The translations under genes and the position numbers were made by a program. Below are positions 41,788-51,476 of a DNA stretch of 64,000 bases, piece by piece. The first letter of the stretch is position 1, and every line of letters begins with the position of its first letter. The stretch is from Rhodoblastus sphagnicola. Lineage in GTDB: Bacteria > Pseudomonadota > Alphaproteobacteria > Rhizobiales > Beijerinckiaceae. The stretch covers positions 43,443 to 107,442 of the forward strand of contig NZ_NHSJ01000126.1 of NCBI RefSeq assembly GCF_002937075.1, given 5' to 3'. Below the pieces are notes generated by a model, which did not search any database, was not told the origin of the DNA, and saw nothing but the letters and a program-made list of their open reading frames with translations.

Positions 41788-42132
41788 TTAGGCATTTTCT
41801 TCACGCGAACCGGCATCCGGCGGAACCGCCTCGCAGACAGGTTTTTTCCGCCAGTGGCCGTAGCGCCAGGGATGCAGGGCGTCGGCGCCGGGCGAAAAAT
41901 GTTTCGGGACCGGATCGAAGCCGGAATCGCCCAAAGGGTGGCAGCGGCACAGGCGCGACAGGCCGAGCCAACCGCCGGCCCAAAGACCGTGGCGGTCGAG
42001 CGCCTCGTCCATATAGGCCGAGCAGGTCGGCAGATAGCGGCATTGCCGGCCGATCAGGCCGGACAGGGTGAGCTGATAGACGCGAATCAGCCCGCGCGCC
42101 GCGAGGCGAGGTCCTTTTTCGGGCTTGAACAC
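41788..42132 (-). CDS. yidD: membrane protein insertion efficiency factor YidD
   Basis: A 114-residue YidD homologue, a small inner-membrane-associated protein that improves YidC-dependent insertion. The diagnostic core [37 protein letters not shown] and [17 protein letters not shown] is complete. The C-terminal tail ([18 protein letters not shown]) is longer than usual. The usual partners rpmH, rnpA and yidC are not adjacent. It converges with the preceding hypothetical gene across a REP element. Confidence 0.93.
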   Translation of the reverse strand: MFKPEKGPRLAARGLIRVYQLTLSGLIGRQCRYLPTCSAYMDEALDRHGLWAGGWLGLSRLCRCHPLGDSGFDPVPKHFSPGADALHPWRYGHWRKKPVCEAVPPDAGSREENA

Positions 42133-42283
42133 GAGAGCGCCGTTCTCCTTGCGCGTTCTCCTCGGACGTTCCGGAACTGTTGCAAGAAAACGACGCCCGC
42201 GACAATCCCTCGTCGACGGGTCTTCCGCGACTGTTCACCGTTTTGGTCGGCTGCTACAACCGACTCAATCAGGAGATTCCGTT

Positions 42284-43150
42284 TTGAAATTCGCAGTTCG
42301 CAACATCCTCGCCACGCTGGCGGTGGGCGCCGCGTGCGCCGCCCAGGCGGCGGACCTTCCGTCGTCCAAGGCGCCGGCCGCGCCCGCGCCCACGCAGGAG
42401 GACTGGTTCGTCACCGTGTCCGGCCAAGTCAGCTTCGGACCGTCCTATCCGGGCGCCAAGAGCTACGATTTCTCCGGGATTCCCGGCATCAGCCTGCGCC
42501 GCGTCGGCGAGAAGGAGCCGTTTGGCACGCCGGACGACGGCTTCAGCTTCGCCTTCTACAATAACGATCTGTTGCGCTTCGGCGCGGTCGGCCGCTTGGT
42601 CGGCGACCGCGCGGTCCACGACAATAACGCGCTAAAGGGCCTCGCCTATGTGCCTTACAGCCTGGAACTGGGCGGCTTCGCGGAAGTCACGCCGGTCTCC
42701 TGGGGCCGGTTGCGTCTGGAGCTGCGCCAAGCGGTGTCGGGCCACGACGGCCTCGTCGCCACTGTCGGCGGCGATGTGTGGCAGAGCTGGAACGGTTTTA
42801 CCCTGTCGATCGGCCCGCGTCTCAATTTTGGCAACGACAAATACGCCTCGACCTATTTCAGCGTGTCGCAGGCCCAGGCCAACGCCAATATCGGCGCTGG
42901 CGGCAAGCTCTATGCGTATAACGCCGTTGGCGGCCTGACCTCCGCCGGCGCCACGACGGCGCTGCGTTACGACGTCAATGAAAACTGGCGCGCCACGGCC
43001 TTCGGCACTTACCAGCGCCTGACCGGCAGCGTCTCCAACAGCCCGCTGGCCTACAGCGTCGGCAATGGCGACCGCAACCAATGGACCTACGGCCTCGAAG
43101 TCGCCTATCGGTTCCGGACCACCGGCCAGTTCATCCCCGGCCTGTTCTGA
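42284..43150 (+). CDS. MipA/OmpV family outer-membrane beta-barrel
   Basis: A 288-residue outer-membrane protein of the MipA/OmpV family. The signal peptide (LKFAVRNILATLAVGAACAAQA, read as Met at the start) ends before ADLPSS; a short Ala/Pro linker is followed by alternating amphipathic beta strands such as WFVTVSGQVSFGPSYPG, and the protein ends in a typical barrel C-terminus (YGLEVAYRFRTTGQFIPGLF) with a terminal Phe. The start is TTG at 42284, chosen because AGGAGA lies eight bases upstream and the signal peptide begins there. It may act as a scaffold for murein enzymes or as a solute channel; not determined. Confidence 0.82.
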   Translation: MKFAVRNILATLAVGAACAAQAADLPSSKAPAAPAPTQEDWFVTVSGQVSFGPSYPGAKSYDFSGIPGISLRRVGEKEPFGTPDDGFSFAFYNNDLLRFGAVGRLVGDRAVHDNNALKGLAYVPYSLELGGFAEVTPVSWGRLRLELRQAVSGHDGLVATVGGDVWQSWNGFTLSIGPRLNFGNDKYASTYFSVSQAQANANIGAGGKLYAYNAVGGLTSAGATTALRYDVNENWRATAFGTYQRLTGSVSNSPLAYSVGNGDRNQWTYGLEVAYRFRTTGQFIPGLF

Positions 43151-43283
43151 TCCGCTGCAAGGCAAAGGCGCGAAACCCGACCTTTTGCATCCCGCCCGGC
43201 CCATGGCCGTGGCGGGATTGCATTGTCGGCAACGGTCTGTCGCGAATGGCGCGAAGTGGTCCGCAAAACGCTTCGAAAAATGC

Positions 43284-45416
43284 TCACAGCGTCTTGAGAT
43301 ATTCGATCAAGTCGAACCGCTCGGCGTCGGTCAGAGCGCGGCCAATGACGCCGGCGCCGGGCTTGGCTTCGCCGTTTTCAAAGGAATGGCCGCCAATTCC
43401 GTTGCCCGCGATCGGCTGGCCGCCGCGATCCACGGCCTCGAACAGGGTTTCGCCCACCGTGCAGGCCTTGCTTCCGCCCTCCGGCGTCGCGAAGCCCACC
43501 GTTTTTGGATCGAAGTCGCCGCCGCCGATGCAGAATTTCCTCGGCCGTTCCGCTGCGGGGCGCAGCAGCCAATAGAGCGAGGGAACCGAACCATTGTGCA
43601 GATAAGGCGCCGTGGCCCAGATGCCGTTGAGGGGGCGGGTGCGGTAATAAGGTTGATCGGCCCCCGTATTGGGGCAGTTCTTTAAGGGCCCAAACGCCGC
43701 CGCGCGAACGGCGGGCGCGATCTGGTTGTCATCCATCCATTTGCGGATGACATTGTCCACCGTGGCCATCAGCGCCAGCGAGAACGGCATCCGTCCCGAA
43801 GGCGACACGGCGCCGGACAAATCCACGCCGCAGGACCAGCGCTCGGAAATGTCGCGCTGAGGCGCGATGTCCAGCGGCCTGGGCGTATCGACCTCCCGCG
43901 TTTTCAGCACCAGCGCGCGCCCTTCGTCCGTGCCGACGGTCTGGTATGGTATCTGCGGCGGCGCGAGGATTTGTTCCGCGCCGCCGCGCACAGGAATCCA
44001 GTTTTTGGACGTCCAGAACCGCTTGTCCGGATAGGCCTGATCGAATTCGGCGTCGCCGATTGGGCCGAGATGGCATCCGGAACACAGTTCCGCGTAGAGC
44101 CTCCGGCCGCGCGAAACCTTTTGCGGGTCGATCTTCCAGGCGGCGTCGTCGGGAAACAGCGATTGCGGCCATTGCGGCGCCGCCAGTCCGCCGAACGACG
44201 GCCGCTCGGCCGCGCCGAACGGATCGGGGCCACGCAATAAATCTTCGACCCATAGGACATTGGCGACCTTGACCGTGGAGCGATACAGACCGTCCGCCCC
44301 GGTCAGGTTCAATTGCGCGGCGACGCCCATGGCCTCGCCGACATTGCGGATCAACGGATGTTCGATGGAAGAATCGTATTGCGCCCAGAGGAACCAGGGC
44401 GCCGTCCAGATGTGAGGAAAGCTGACCGGCGCGTCGGTCGCATGGAAATTGCCGTTGGGCGCCGGGTGGTTCGGGCGCGACAGGTCGGTGAAGAACACCT
44501 GGTTGCCGATGCGGTTCAAGGCGTCGAGGCGGCCCGGTCCGTCTCCCGTGGCTTTTTGGCCGGCGTCATGCGTGATCTGGCCGGTTTTCATCGCAACGGC
44601 GACAATGTCCGCGATGGTCGCCTCGAGCTTTTGTTTCAAGGCGGTCTTGTCGGCGTCTCCAGCGCCTTCGCCCAGGACGCGCGTCGCGAAACGGTCGAAC
44701 CGGCCCGGCGCATAACGCGCGTAAAGCAGCGATTGCACCAGGATCGACTGCAATTTATCGAGATCGATCACAGCGCCCGCGCCGTCGATCCGCAGCGTGA
44801 CTCCCTGATATTCCACGTGCCCGGTGTGGCAGGCGGCGCAAGTCAAGCCAACGCCATCGGGCTGAGCGGCGCCGCTGATCGGATCCTTCGCGCCGGCGAG
44901 GCGCGCGAAGCCGACCGGCAGAGCGTCGTCATTGGGCGCGGGCTCCCAGGCGAGCGAGGTCGATGGCTTGATCTCCGGGGGCTGGGGCGCCGAACTCCAG
45001 CCAAAACCGGCGGCGCGCAAGTCCGTGGCGCTGGCGTCGGTCTTCGGGCTGGGGATGAAGCCGAACCTTTGCAGATAGTCCGGGTCGCGCAACAGGCCGG
45101 GCTGCCGGAACAGCGAAAGATAGGGCTGTTCCAGGGCGACGAACCAGGCGTAGGGGATGGGAAAGGTGGCTGTGCCCTGGCCGGCATGGTGGAACCAGCG
45201 GCGATCGTCCAGACGCCAATTCTGGTCGAGCCAATAGGCGGCCTTGACCGGCTTCGCCTTGGGCAGCGGCGGGGGCAGCAACGGCGTCAGCCAGTTTGGC
45301 GCCACGCCGGAGATCAGCGTCACCGCCTCATCCGGGAATTCAATCGCCGCAACGGCCGAAGCCGCGACGAGCGCGACAGCGGCGCCAGACCCAAGTAAAA
45401 TCTTCTTGATGGACAT
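43284..45416 (-). CDS. RoxA-like dihaem c-type cytochrome
   Basis: A 710-residue exported protein with two CXXCH haem-c sites, CAACH at 193-197 and CSGCH at 445-449. Signal-peptide-like N-terminus (SIKKILLGSGAAVALVAASA). Length, spacing of haem sites and the segments ATDAPVSFPHIWTAPWFLWA and HPLIRNVGEAMGVAAQLNL resemble the RoxA/RoxB rubber-oxygenase group and dihaem peroxidase-like relatives. The C-terminal GIWATAPYLHNGSVPSLYWL is typical of dihaem peroxidase/MauG-type proteins. The substrate is unknown; rubber cleavage is not implied. ATG at 45416 follows GAGG at good spacing. A FixK/FNR-type box lies about 275 bases upstream. Confidence 0.78.
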   Translation of the reverse strand: MSIKKILLGSGAAVALVAASAVAAIEFPDEAVTLISGVAPNWLTPLLPPPLPKAKPVKAAYWLDQNWRLDDRRWFHHAGQGTATFPIPYAWFVALEQPYLSLFRQPGLLRDPDYLQRFGFIPSPKTDASATDLRAAGFGWSSAPQPPEIKPSTSLAWEPAPNDDALPVGFARLAGAKDPISGAAQPDGVGLTCAACHTGHVEYQGVTLRIDGAGAVIDLDKLQSILVQSLLYARYAPGRFDRFATRVLGEGAGDADKTALKQKLEATIADIVAVAMKTGQITHDAGQKATGDGPGRLDALNRIGNQVFFTDLSRPNHPAPNGNFHATDAPVSFPHIWTAPWFLWAQYDSSIEHPLIRNVGEAMGVAAQLNLTGADGLYRSTVKVANVLWVEDLLRGPDPFGAAERPSFGGLAAPQWPQSLFPDDAAWKIDPQKVSRGRRLYAELCSGCHLGPIGDAEFDQAYPDKRFWTSKNWIPVRGGAEQILAPPQIPYQTVGTDEGRALVLKTREVDTPRPLDIAPQRDISERWSCGVDLSGAVSPSGRMPFSLALMATVDNVIRKWMDDNQIAPAVRAAAFGPLKNCPNTGADQPYYRTRPLNGIWATAPYLHNGSVPSLYWLLRPAAERPRKFCIGGGDFDPKTVGFATPEGGSKACTVGETLFEAVDRGGQPIAGNGIGGHSFENGEAKPGAGVIGRALTDAERFDLIEYLKTL

Positions 45417-45913
45417 GATGGCCTCTTTTGCAATCAGGGCGGCGGCGGTTCGCGCCGCGCGCGTCATTTCAACAATTGATTGGCGGCCGGAGTCTTCGCA
45501 GGGGGCCGCGCGTTGCGGTGAGCGGAATAGACTCTTTGGTTGGCGGCGCGCTAGACACAGGCGTGGACAGCAACGCGAGTCCAAAGCCGGAATGTACACT
45601 GTATTTTGTAGTAAAAACGAAGTGCGGAGTGCGATCCATGGCCGCCTCATCAACATCATTGGTGCACGCTAAACAATTACATGACAAACATTGATCTGCG
45701 TCAATGTGAATTTGCGTATTGATGAATCTGATGATGCGAGTCGCCCCGGACGAGGGCCCAAATTGGCGCAGGCCCTCCTTTGGCAGCGAGGCTTATAGCG
45801 GCCTGCGCTCCACCGATTGGAGCCGTGCGACAGATCGAGTCGGATTTGGATTTGGCCGGCTGTCGCGTCGCGGTTGAACAGCGGGCCTGACGACAGTCTT
45901 CAGCCGCGCCGGG
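45417..45913. other. long upstream region of the dihaem cytochrome gene
   Basis: About 500 bases between the dihaem gene start and the exoR stop. It is more AT-rich than its surroundings around 45590-45740 and contains the FNR-like box at 45691. Small open frames (for example 45469-45687 minus) have no credible product. A long 5' leader for the dihaem gene is the simplest reading. Confidence 0.45.
45691..45704 (-). promoter_or_regulatory. FixK/FNR-type binding site
   Basis: TTGATCTGCGTCAA matches the TTGAN6TCAA pattern of FNR/FixK sites, as seen upstream of microaerobic genes in rhizobia. The only gene it can serve nearby is the minus-strand dihaem cytochrome, starting 275 bases away; no plus-strand gene follows. 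Confidence 0.65.
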
Positions 45914-46756
45914 TCAATACCGCCGCTTGAGATGGTCTTCCAGATAGACCAGCGCCGCTTGGCGATCATTGTCGTTGGCGGCGCGAATCGCTTGGTCGTA
46001 TTGCGCGTGGATCCACTCCTGCGCCTTGCCGCTTGCGCCTTCGCGGGCCAGCGTCATCCACATCAGGCCGCGCGCGCGCTGCGCCGGCACGCCGTCGCCG
46101 GAAAACAGCATCTGGCCAAGCAGCGCCTGCGAGTCCACATGGTTCTTCTCGGCCGCCAGATTGAGCCAGCGCGCCGCCTGCATGTGGTCCTTCGGCACGC
46201 CGGGCGCGCCATCGCGATAGAGGCGGGCGAGTTGGTATTGCGCGTTGGCGTCGGAAAAATGCGTAGCGGCATAGAGGAACAGTCGCAGGGCCTCCTCCGG
46301 GTCGGCCTGTAGCCGGTCGCCGGAAATCCCTTTCAGGTTGAACAGGCCGACGGCGACAAAGGCGCTGGCGACGACAGATTTCTCGCGCCAGTTGGCGGTA
46401 TCCTCGTCATATTTGTCGACGATTTCCTGGAAATATTCATAGGCCTTGTAATCGTCGCGCTGCACCCCGTCGCCGTCTGCATACATCCGGCCGAGCTTCC
46501 ATTGCGCCAGCGGTTCGCCGCCGGCCGCGGCGTATTTCAGCGCCTCGACGGAGGAGGCGGGATTGCCGGCGCTATAGCTTTCCAGCGCGGCTTGCAGCGC
46601 CTGTCGCGGATCCTTGAAGATTTCCAGCGGTCTTGTGGCGGCGGCGGCGGATTTCTCGGCGCCGTCGAAGGCGAGGGCGTCCCCATTCGGCGCGAGCGCG
46701 GCGGCGAACAGGGCTCCAACAAGTGTCGCCTGAAAAACACGCCCGTACCCGGCCAT
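45914..46756 (-). CDS. exoR: ExoR-like Sel1-repeat periplasmic regulator
   Basis: A 280-residue exported Sel1/TPR-like repeat protein resembling ExoR, the periplasmic repressor that in Sinorhizobium inhibits the ExoS/ChvI two-component system and so controls exopolysaccharide and motility genes. A signal peptide (MAGYGRVFQATLVGALFAAA) is followed by Sel1 repeats: AAAGGEPLAQWKLGRMYADG, DPEEALRLFLYAATHFSDAN, QLARLYRDGAPGVPKDHMQA and SQALLGQMLFSGDGVPAQRA. The C-terminus ends RQAALVYLEDHLKRRY. The chosen start, ATG at 46756, places the signal peptide at the N-terminus. The exoS/chvI genes are not in this window. Confidence 0.85.
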   Translation of the reverse strand: MAGYGRVFQATLVGALFAAALAPNGDALAFDGAEKSAAAATRPLEIFKDPRQALQAALESYSAGNPASSVEALKYAAAGGEPLAQWKLGRMYADGDGVQRDDYKAYEYFQEIVDKYDEDTANWREKSVVASAFVAVGLFNLKGISGDRLQADPEEALRLFLYAATHFSDANAQYQLARLYRDGAPGVPKDHMQAARWLNLAAEKNHVDSQALLGQMLFSGDGVPAQRARGLMWMTLAREGASGKAQEWIHAQYDQAIRAANDNDRQAALVYLEDHLKRRY

Positions 46757-47033
46757 CGCCCATGTCCTCTCGGGATCGTCCAATCCCACCCGGGCGCCAA
46801 GCCCGTCGCCTTTTTATCTAGCGCGAACTAGCGTCCAGTTTATGGCTGAATCGCGGCGGAGGCTGCGCAACAAATCAAGGAAATGTGTTTGCCTGGGCCT
46901 TGTTGCGCCGCGGACACAGGTTTTGTCTTCAACTCAGGAAACGGGCGACAGGATCATACGGTTTCCGCTGGATCGCGACTCGCGATTCGCGGAAATAAAA
47001 TCGCGCGGACTTCGTTGGATCGCGGATTTCATG

Positions 47034-49172
47034 TCACTCCGCCGCCTGCGCCCATTCGGCGCCGTTGAGCGCGTCGAGCAGGGCGGGCAGGGCGTCGGCG
47101 GCGACCGCGCAGCTGAACAAATAGCCTTGCGCCTGGTTGCAGCCTTCGCGTCGCAACGCCTCGAACTGGCCCTCGGTTTCCACGCCCTCCGCCACCACGG
47201 CCATGTCCAGGCCGTCGCACAGGCCGGCCACGGCCCTGATGATGGCGTTGCTCTTGCGCGACTGGCCGAGTTCGCAGGTAAAGCTGCGGTCGATCTTCAC
47301 CTTGTCGAACGGGAAGATTTGCAGATAGCTCAGCGAGGAATAGCCCGTGCCGAAATCGTCCATGGCGATGCGCGCGCCAAGCGCCTTGATCGCATACAGG
47401 GTGGCGAGCGCGGTCTCCTTGTCCTTGATGAGGACGTTCTCGGTGATCTCCACTTCGAGCCGGCGGGGGTTCAGCCCGGTGTCCCGCAGAGTCGAGGCGA
47501 TCTGCCCCACCAGATGGCGCGACTGGATTTGCACGGGCGAGAAATTCACGGCGAGGCCGATGTCCTCGGGCCAGCGCGCGGCGTCGGCGCAGGCGCGGCG
47601 CAGCACCCAGTCGCCCAGCGGCACGATCAGGCCGACTTCCTCGCACAGGGGAATGAACAGATCCGGCGCCAACAGGCCGCGTTCGGGATGGCGCCAGCGC
47701 AGCAGGGCCTCGAACGTCTTCACCCGCCGGGACTCCACGTCCATGATCGGCTGGTAGAACACTTCGAACTGCCCGTCCGTCATCGCCCGGCGCAGATCGA
47801 GCTCCAGCTCCCGGCGCATCTGCATGCGCTGGTTCATCTCCGGCTTGAAATAGCGCCAGACGCCGCGCCCGTCGGATTTGGCGTGGTAGAGCGCCATGTC
47901 GGCCGCGCTCAGCAGGCTTTCGGTTTCGCCGCCGTCCTGTGGGGCGAGGGCGATCCCGATGCTGACGCCGACGACGATCTGCTGGCCGTCGATGACGAAA
48001 GGCGCCGACAGCGTCTGGACCAGCCGCAGCGCCAGCGCCGAGGCCTCGCGCGGTTCGAGCAGGCAGGACTGGATGACGGCGAATTCGTCGCCGCCGAGCC
48101 GCGCCAGCGTGTCGGTGTCGCGCAATTCCTTGCGCAGCCTTTTGGCGGCGGCGTCGAGCAACCGGTCGCCGACGGGATGGCCCAGCGTGTCGTTGACCTC
48201 CTTGAAGCGGTCGAGATCGAGGCAGAGCAGGGCGAAGTTGACGCCCCGCCGCGCCAGCGCCAGCGCCTCTTCGAGCCGGACGCGGAACAGGCCGCGGTTG
48301 GGCAGGCCGGTGAGGGAATCATGGTTGGCGGCGTGGGCGAGGCGTATTTCCGCCTCGCGGCGCTCAGTGACGTCGATCGCCACGCCGATCGAGGAGGTCG
48401 CTTTCCCATTTGGCCCGAATATATAGCGTGCGCGCAATTCGATATAACGCAGCCGGCCGGTGCGCGGACAGGTGGTGCGGTAGTCGAGGCTGATGTCTTC
48501 GGCGCCGCCCTCCTCGGCGCGGCGCATTTCCGCGGCGACGCGATTTCGATCCTCGGGCACGATCCGTTCGAGCCATTGCGCGGTCGGGATCGGCCCGGCG
48601 CCTTCCGGCAGGGCCATGATGTCGCGGATGGCGGGTTCGGCGAGAATGACGCCGTTGACGATGTCGCGCCGCACCGTGCCGATTCGGCCCACCACCTGGC
48701 CGAGCCGCAGGATTTCCGTATTTTCGCGGGCCTGTTCGTCGGCGCGGCGGGCGTCGGTCATGTCGAGCAGGATGGCCACGCCGCGCAGGGGCGCGCCGGT
48801 CTCGTCGCGGGCGGTGACCATGGCGCTGATCCGCGCCCACACCACTTCGCCGTCGGGCAACAGGTGGCGCATGTCGCCCTCCCACTTGCCCTTGCTGCTC
48901 ATGGCCTTGAGGAAGACGGGCATCAGGCGGGCGCCGTCGTCGGGATGCTGCACGTCGGGCGGCCCGAGGGTCATCAGCTCCTGTTCGCCGCGCCCGAGCA
49001 TCTCGCACATGCGCGAATTGACGCGCGTGAATTTTCCGGTGCGGAAATCGCTCTGCGCGATCCCCGCTATATCCGAGGCGAACAAGGCCTCGATCATGGC
49101 GGCGTCGTCAGCCGGGGCGGGACTTTCCGCGGCGCCGAACAGGTTTTTCAGCTTGCGCCACAGCGGCTTCAT
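47034..49172 (-). CDS. PAS-GGDEF-EAL cyclic-di-GMP signalling protein
   Basis: A 712-residue cytoplasmic c-di-GMP enzyme. Two PAS domains (about residues 25-145 and 150-275) precede a GGDEF domain with intact LGGDEFAVIQ (GGDEF at 360-364) and an EAL domain with intact EALLRW (EAL at 488-490) and DDFGTGYSSLSYL. Both catalytic signatures look functional, so it may make and degrade c-di-GMP; the net activity cannot be read from sequence. No membrane segments were seen. It is transcribed alone, upstream of exoR on the same strand with 277 bases between, and likely influences biofilm or motility. Confidence 0.93.
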   Translation of the reverse strand: MKPLWRKLKNLFGAAESPAPADDAAMIEALFASDIAGIAQSDFRTGKFTRVNSRMCEMLGRGEQELMTLGPPDVQHPDDGARLMPVFLKAMSSKGKWEGDMRHLLPDGEVVWARISAMVTARDETGAPLRGVAILLDMTDARRADEQARENTEILRLGQVVGRIGTVRRDIVNGVILAEPAIRDIMALPEGAGPIPTAQWLERIVPEDRNRVAAEMRRAEEGGAEDISLDYRTTCPRTGRLRYIELRARYIFGPNGKATSSIGVAIDVTERREAEIRLAHAANHDSLTGLPNRGLFRVRLEEALALARRGVNFALLCLDLDRFKEVNDTLGHPVGDRLLDAAAKRLRKELRDTDTLARLGGDEFAVIQSCLLEPREASALALRLVQTLSAPFVIDGQQIVVGVSIGIALAPQDGGETESLLSAADMALYHAKSDGRGVWRYFKPEMNQRMQMRRELELDLRRAMTDGQFEVFYQPIMDVESRRVKTFEALLRWRHPERGLLAPDLFIPLCEEVGLIVPLGDWVLRRACADAARWPEDIGLAVNFSPVQIQSRHLVGQIASTLRDTGLNPRRLEVEITENVLIKDKETALATLYAIKALGARIAMDDFGTGYSSLSYLQIFPFDKVKIDRSFTCELGQSRKSNAIIRAVAGLCDGLDMAVVAEGVETEGQFEALRREGCNQAQGYLFSCAVAADALPALLDALNGAEWAQAAE

Positions 49173-49393
49173 CGCGACCCCATGTCGGCGCCGTCCTTGC
49201 GGAAGGCGCGAAATTCATGGCCTCTGACATGAAGCGCTGGAAAGGCCGCGACATTGCGCCCGCGTTGACGTTAAGCTGCAAAGGTGAACGGGCCGCAAAA
49301 GCGCGGGGTAAACTCTTCGTTTACGACGCCGCCGGCGCGGGCGCTCACGAGCGCCGTCGGCTTGGCGCAAAATCAAGACGCGCAAACAGAAAG

Positions 49394-51346
49394 CTATGCG
49401 GCGTGGCGCGGGTCGGCGGGAATGGCGACGCAGAAGGTCGTTCCCGCGCCGGGCGCGCTTTCCAGGGAAATGCGCCATCCGTGCCGGTCGCAGATGGTGG
49501 CGCAGATCGCCAGACCGATTCCCGCGCCCTTGACCCCGTCGCCACGGCGCAGGCGGACGAAGGGTTCGAAAATGCGCGCCTGATCCTCCCGGGCGATCCC
49601 CATGCCATTGTCGGAGAAACGCAAGACCATGCGCCCCTCGTCCTCGCCGGCGGTCAACGTGATCTCGGGCGTGACGCCGGGACGGCGGTATTTGATCGCA
49701 TTGGTGAGCAGATTCACGAACAATTGCTCGACCAGGGTTTCGTCGCCGCGCAGCGGCGGCAGCGGCGCGATCCTGACCCGCGCCCGAGCCTCCGCGATGG
49801 CGACGGCGCAGGTCTTGACGACCCGCCCCATCAGCGCGTTGGCGTCGAAAGGCGCTGTCGCCAGCTCGCGATTGGCGGCCTGCGCAAAGATCAGGAGTTC
49901 GTTGATCAGGATGCGCAGGCGCTCGGCCGATTCGCGCAGCACCTTCAGGTAATAGGTCGCGTCATCGCCGATGTCCCCACCGCAATCGGTCACGAGCAGT
50001 TCCGAGAACTGCTGGATCTTGCGCAAGGGCTCCTGAAGGTCATGCGCCGCGATATAGGAGAATCGCTTCAGGCTGTCATTGGCGCGCGCGAGTTCGTTAT
50101 TCGCAGCCTCCGCCGCCTCCCAGGCGGCGTGACGCTCGCTGACATCGAGGGAAATGCCGGACAGGCGAACGGGCGCGCCATTTTCGTCGCGCTCGACGCG
50201 GCCGAAAATCTCGATCCAGCGCAGGGCGCCGTCGGGCGCGCGCACGCGATATTCGCTGTGGTAATCCGGCGCGCCGGGCGCCAGCGACTCGCGCACGGCG
50301 CTTTCGGCCTGGGCGCGATCGTCTTCATGCACGGTTTCCATCCATTTGGCGAAGGACGGCGACTCGCGGGCGGGATCTAGCCCGTGCAAGGCGAAGAAAT
50401 GCGGATCCCAGTTGGAGACCATGGCCCGGCAGTCCCATTGCCAGGCGGCGGCGCGCGCGCCTTCCAGCGCGAACCGCAACCGCTCCTCGCTGGCGCGCAA
50501 GGCGTCGTCGATCTCTGTCTGCCGGGTGATGTCGCGCAGGATTTTCGAGGCGCCGATCAGGCGCCCGTCGACGTCGCGCAGCGGCGAAATGGTCAAGGCC
50601 ACGTCGATCGCCCGCCCATCCCTGGCCAGTCGCTGGGTGCGGTAATGTCGAGCGTCCTCGCTGGCGCGCAATTGCGCGACAATGGCGCTTTCTTCGGCGA
50701 GCAGATGCGACGGGAACAGCCGCGTCACCGGCTGCCCGATGATTTCCTCCGGGCGATAGCCGAGGATGCGCGTCGCGGCGGGATTCCAGCTGGCGATTCG
50801 GCCATCGAGCGTCTTGGTGATGATGGCGTCGTCGGAGGAATCGACGATCGCCGACTTCAATTGTTCGAGCGCTTGCGCGCGGGCCATTTGCGCCAGCGAT
50901 TCGGACCAGACGCGCATGAGCGCTTCCACCAGTGCGACGGTCAGGATCGAGTTAAGAATGAATATGGCGAGGGCGACGATGTCGTCGCCACCTTGCGGGG
51001 GCGCGACGAATTCCAGCACGAGGGCGGCGCAGGCCAGCGCTGTGGTCGCGCCCAGGGCCGGCAAGCCGGACAGGGCGGCGAGGGTGACCACGGGAACGAA
51101 GGTGATATAGGGAATCTTGGCCGAATCGCCGAAAATGGCGATGCGCGCCGCCCAGGCCATGATGGCGATGGCCACGCCGGCGACGACGCAGAACCATGTC
51201 GGAACCTGCTCGCGCCAGCGGATCAGCGTGAGCCCCGCCCGCTTCGCCAACGGGGCCTTGAGGCCCGCCAAGACGCCCCCCTTGGCCGCGCCAGCCGTCT
51301 CCGGCGGGGGAACAGCCGTTCCCGAGGGAGGAAAATGCGCATTCAT
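49394..51346 (-). CDS. PAS-domain sensor histidine kinase
   Basis: A 650-residue sensor kinase. About four N-terminal membrane helices (residues 45-165, a DUF4118/MASE-like segment), two PAS domains (about 175-300 and 300-420, with PAC blocks such as DGAPVRLSGISLDVSERH-like EIFGRVERDENG), then the dimerisation helix with H435 in AAHDLQEPLRKIQQFSELL and an HATPase domain (NLLTNAIKYRR, GMGIAREDQARIFEPF, GAGIGLAICATICDRHG). The H-box type is that of phytochrome-like kinases, which often signal to small single-domain regulators. A gene for such a regulator is divergently transcribed next to it at 51477. Confidence 0.92.
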   Translation of the reverse strand: MNAHFPPSGTAVPPPETAGAAKGGVLAGLKAPLAKRAGLTLIRWREQVPTWFCVVAGVAIAIMAWAARIAIFGDSAKIPYITFVPVVTLAALSGLPALGATTALACAALVLEFVAPPQGGDDIVALAIFILNSILTVALVEALMRVWSESLAQMARAQALEQLKSAIVDSSDDAIITKTLDGRIASWNPAATRILGYRPEEIIGQPVTRLFPSHLLAEESAIVAQLRASEDARHYRTQRLARDGRAIDVALTISPLRDVDGRLIGASKILRDITRQTEIDDALRASEERLRFALEGARAAAWQWDCRAMVSNWDPHFFALHGLDPARESPSFAKWMETVHEDDRAQAESAVRESLAPGAPDYHSEYRVRAPDGALRWIEIFGRVERDENGAPVRLSGISLDVSERHAAWEAAEAANNELARANDSLKRFSYIAAHDLQEPLRKIQQFSELLVTDCGGDIGDDATYYLKVLRESAERLRILINELLIFAQAANRELATAPFDANALMGRVVKTCAVAIAEARARVRIAPLPPLRGDETLVEQLFVNLLTNAIKYRRPGVTPEITLTAGEDEGRMVLRFSDNGMGIAREDQARIFEPFVRLRRGDGVKGAGIGLAICATICDRHGWRISLESAPGAGTTFCVAIPADPRHAA

Positions 51347-51408
51347 TGCGTTGACCCTCCCTCGGATCCATGAAGCGGCGGCGGATGATTGACGCTGCGT
51401 AACTATAC

Positions 51409-51437
51409 TTGCGGCAAATCACAATATTAATTAATAT
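51409..51437 (+). promoter_or_regulatory. promoter of the response regulator gene
   Basis: TTGCGG (51409-51414) and TAATAT (51432-51437) are spaced 17 bases apart and lie 40 bases before the start codon at 51477. The -10 box is part of the 16-bp palindrome. Confidence 0.5.
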
Positions 51438-51438
51438 T
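51423..51438. promoter_or_regulatory. 16-bp perfect palindrome in the kinase/regulator divergent promoter
   Basis: AATATTAATTAATATT, in a very AT-rich spacer. It overlaps the proposed promoter of the response regulator, so it may be an operator or simply a low-melting promoter. Confidence 0.45.
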
Positions 51439-51476
51439 AACGTAATTTAAATGGAATCACAATTGCGGGGGCGACG

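Noticed and set aside
45469..45687. 72-codon minus-strand frame upstream of the dihaem gene
   Set aside because: Atypical composition, no start signal, lies in the regulatory leader.
46842..49232. 796-codon plus-strand frame opposite the GGDEF-EAL gene
   Set aside because: Same antisense artefact; the GGDEF and EAL motifs fix the minus-strand gene.
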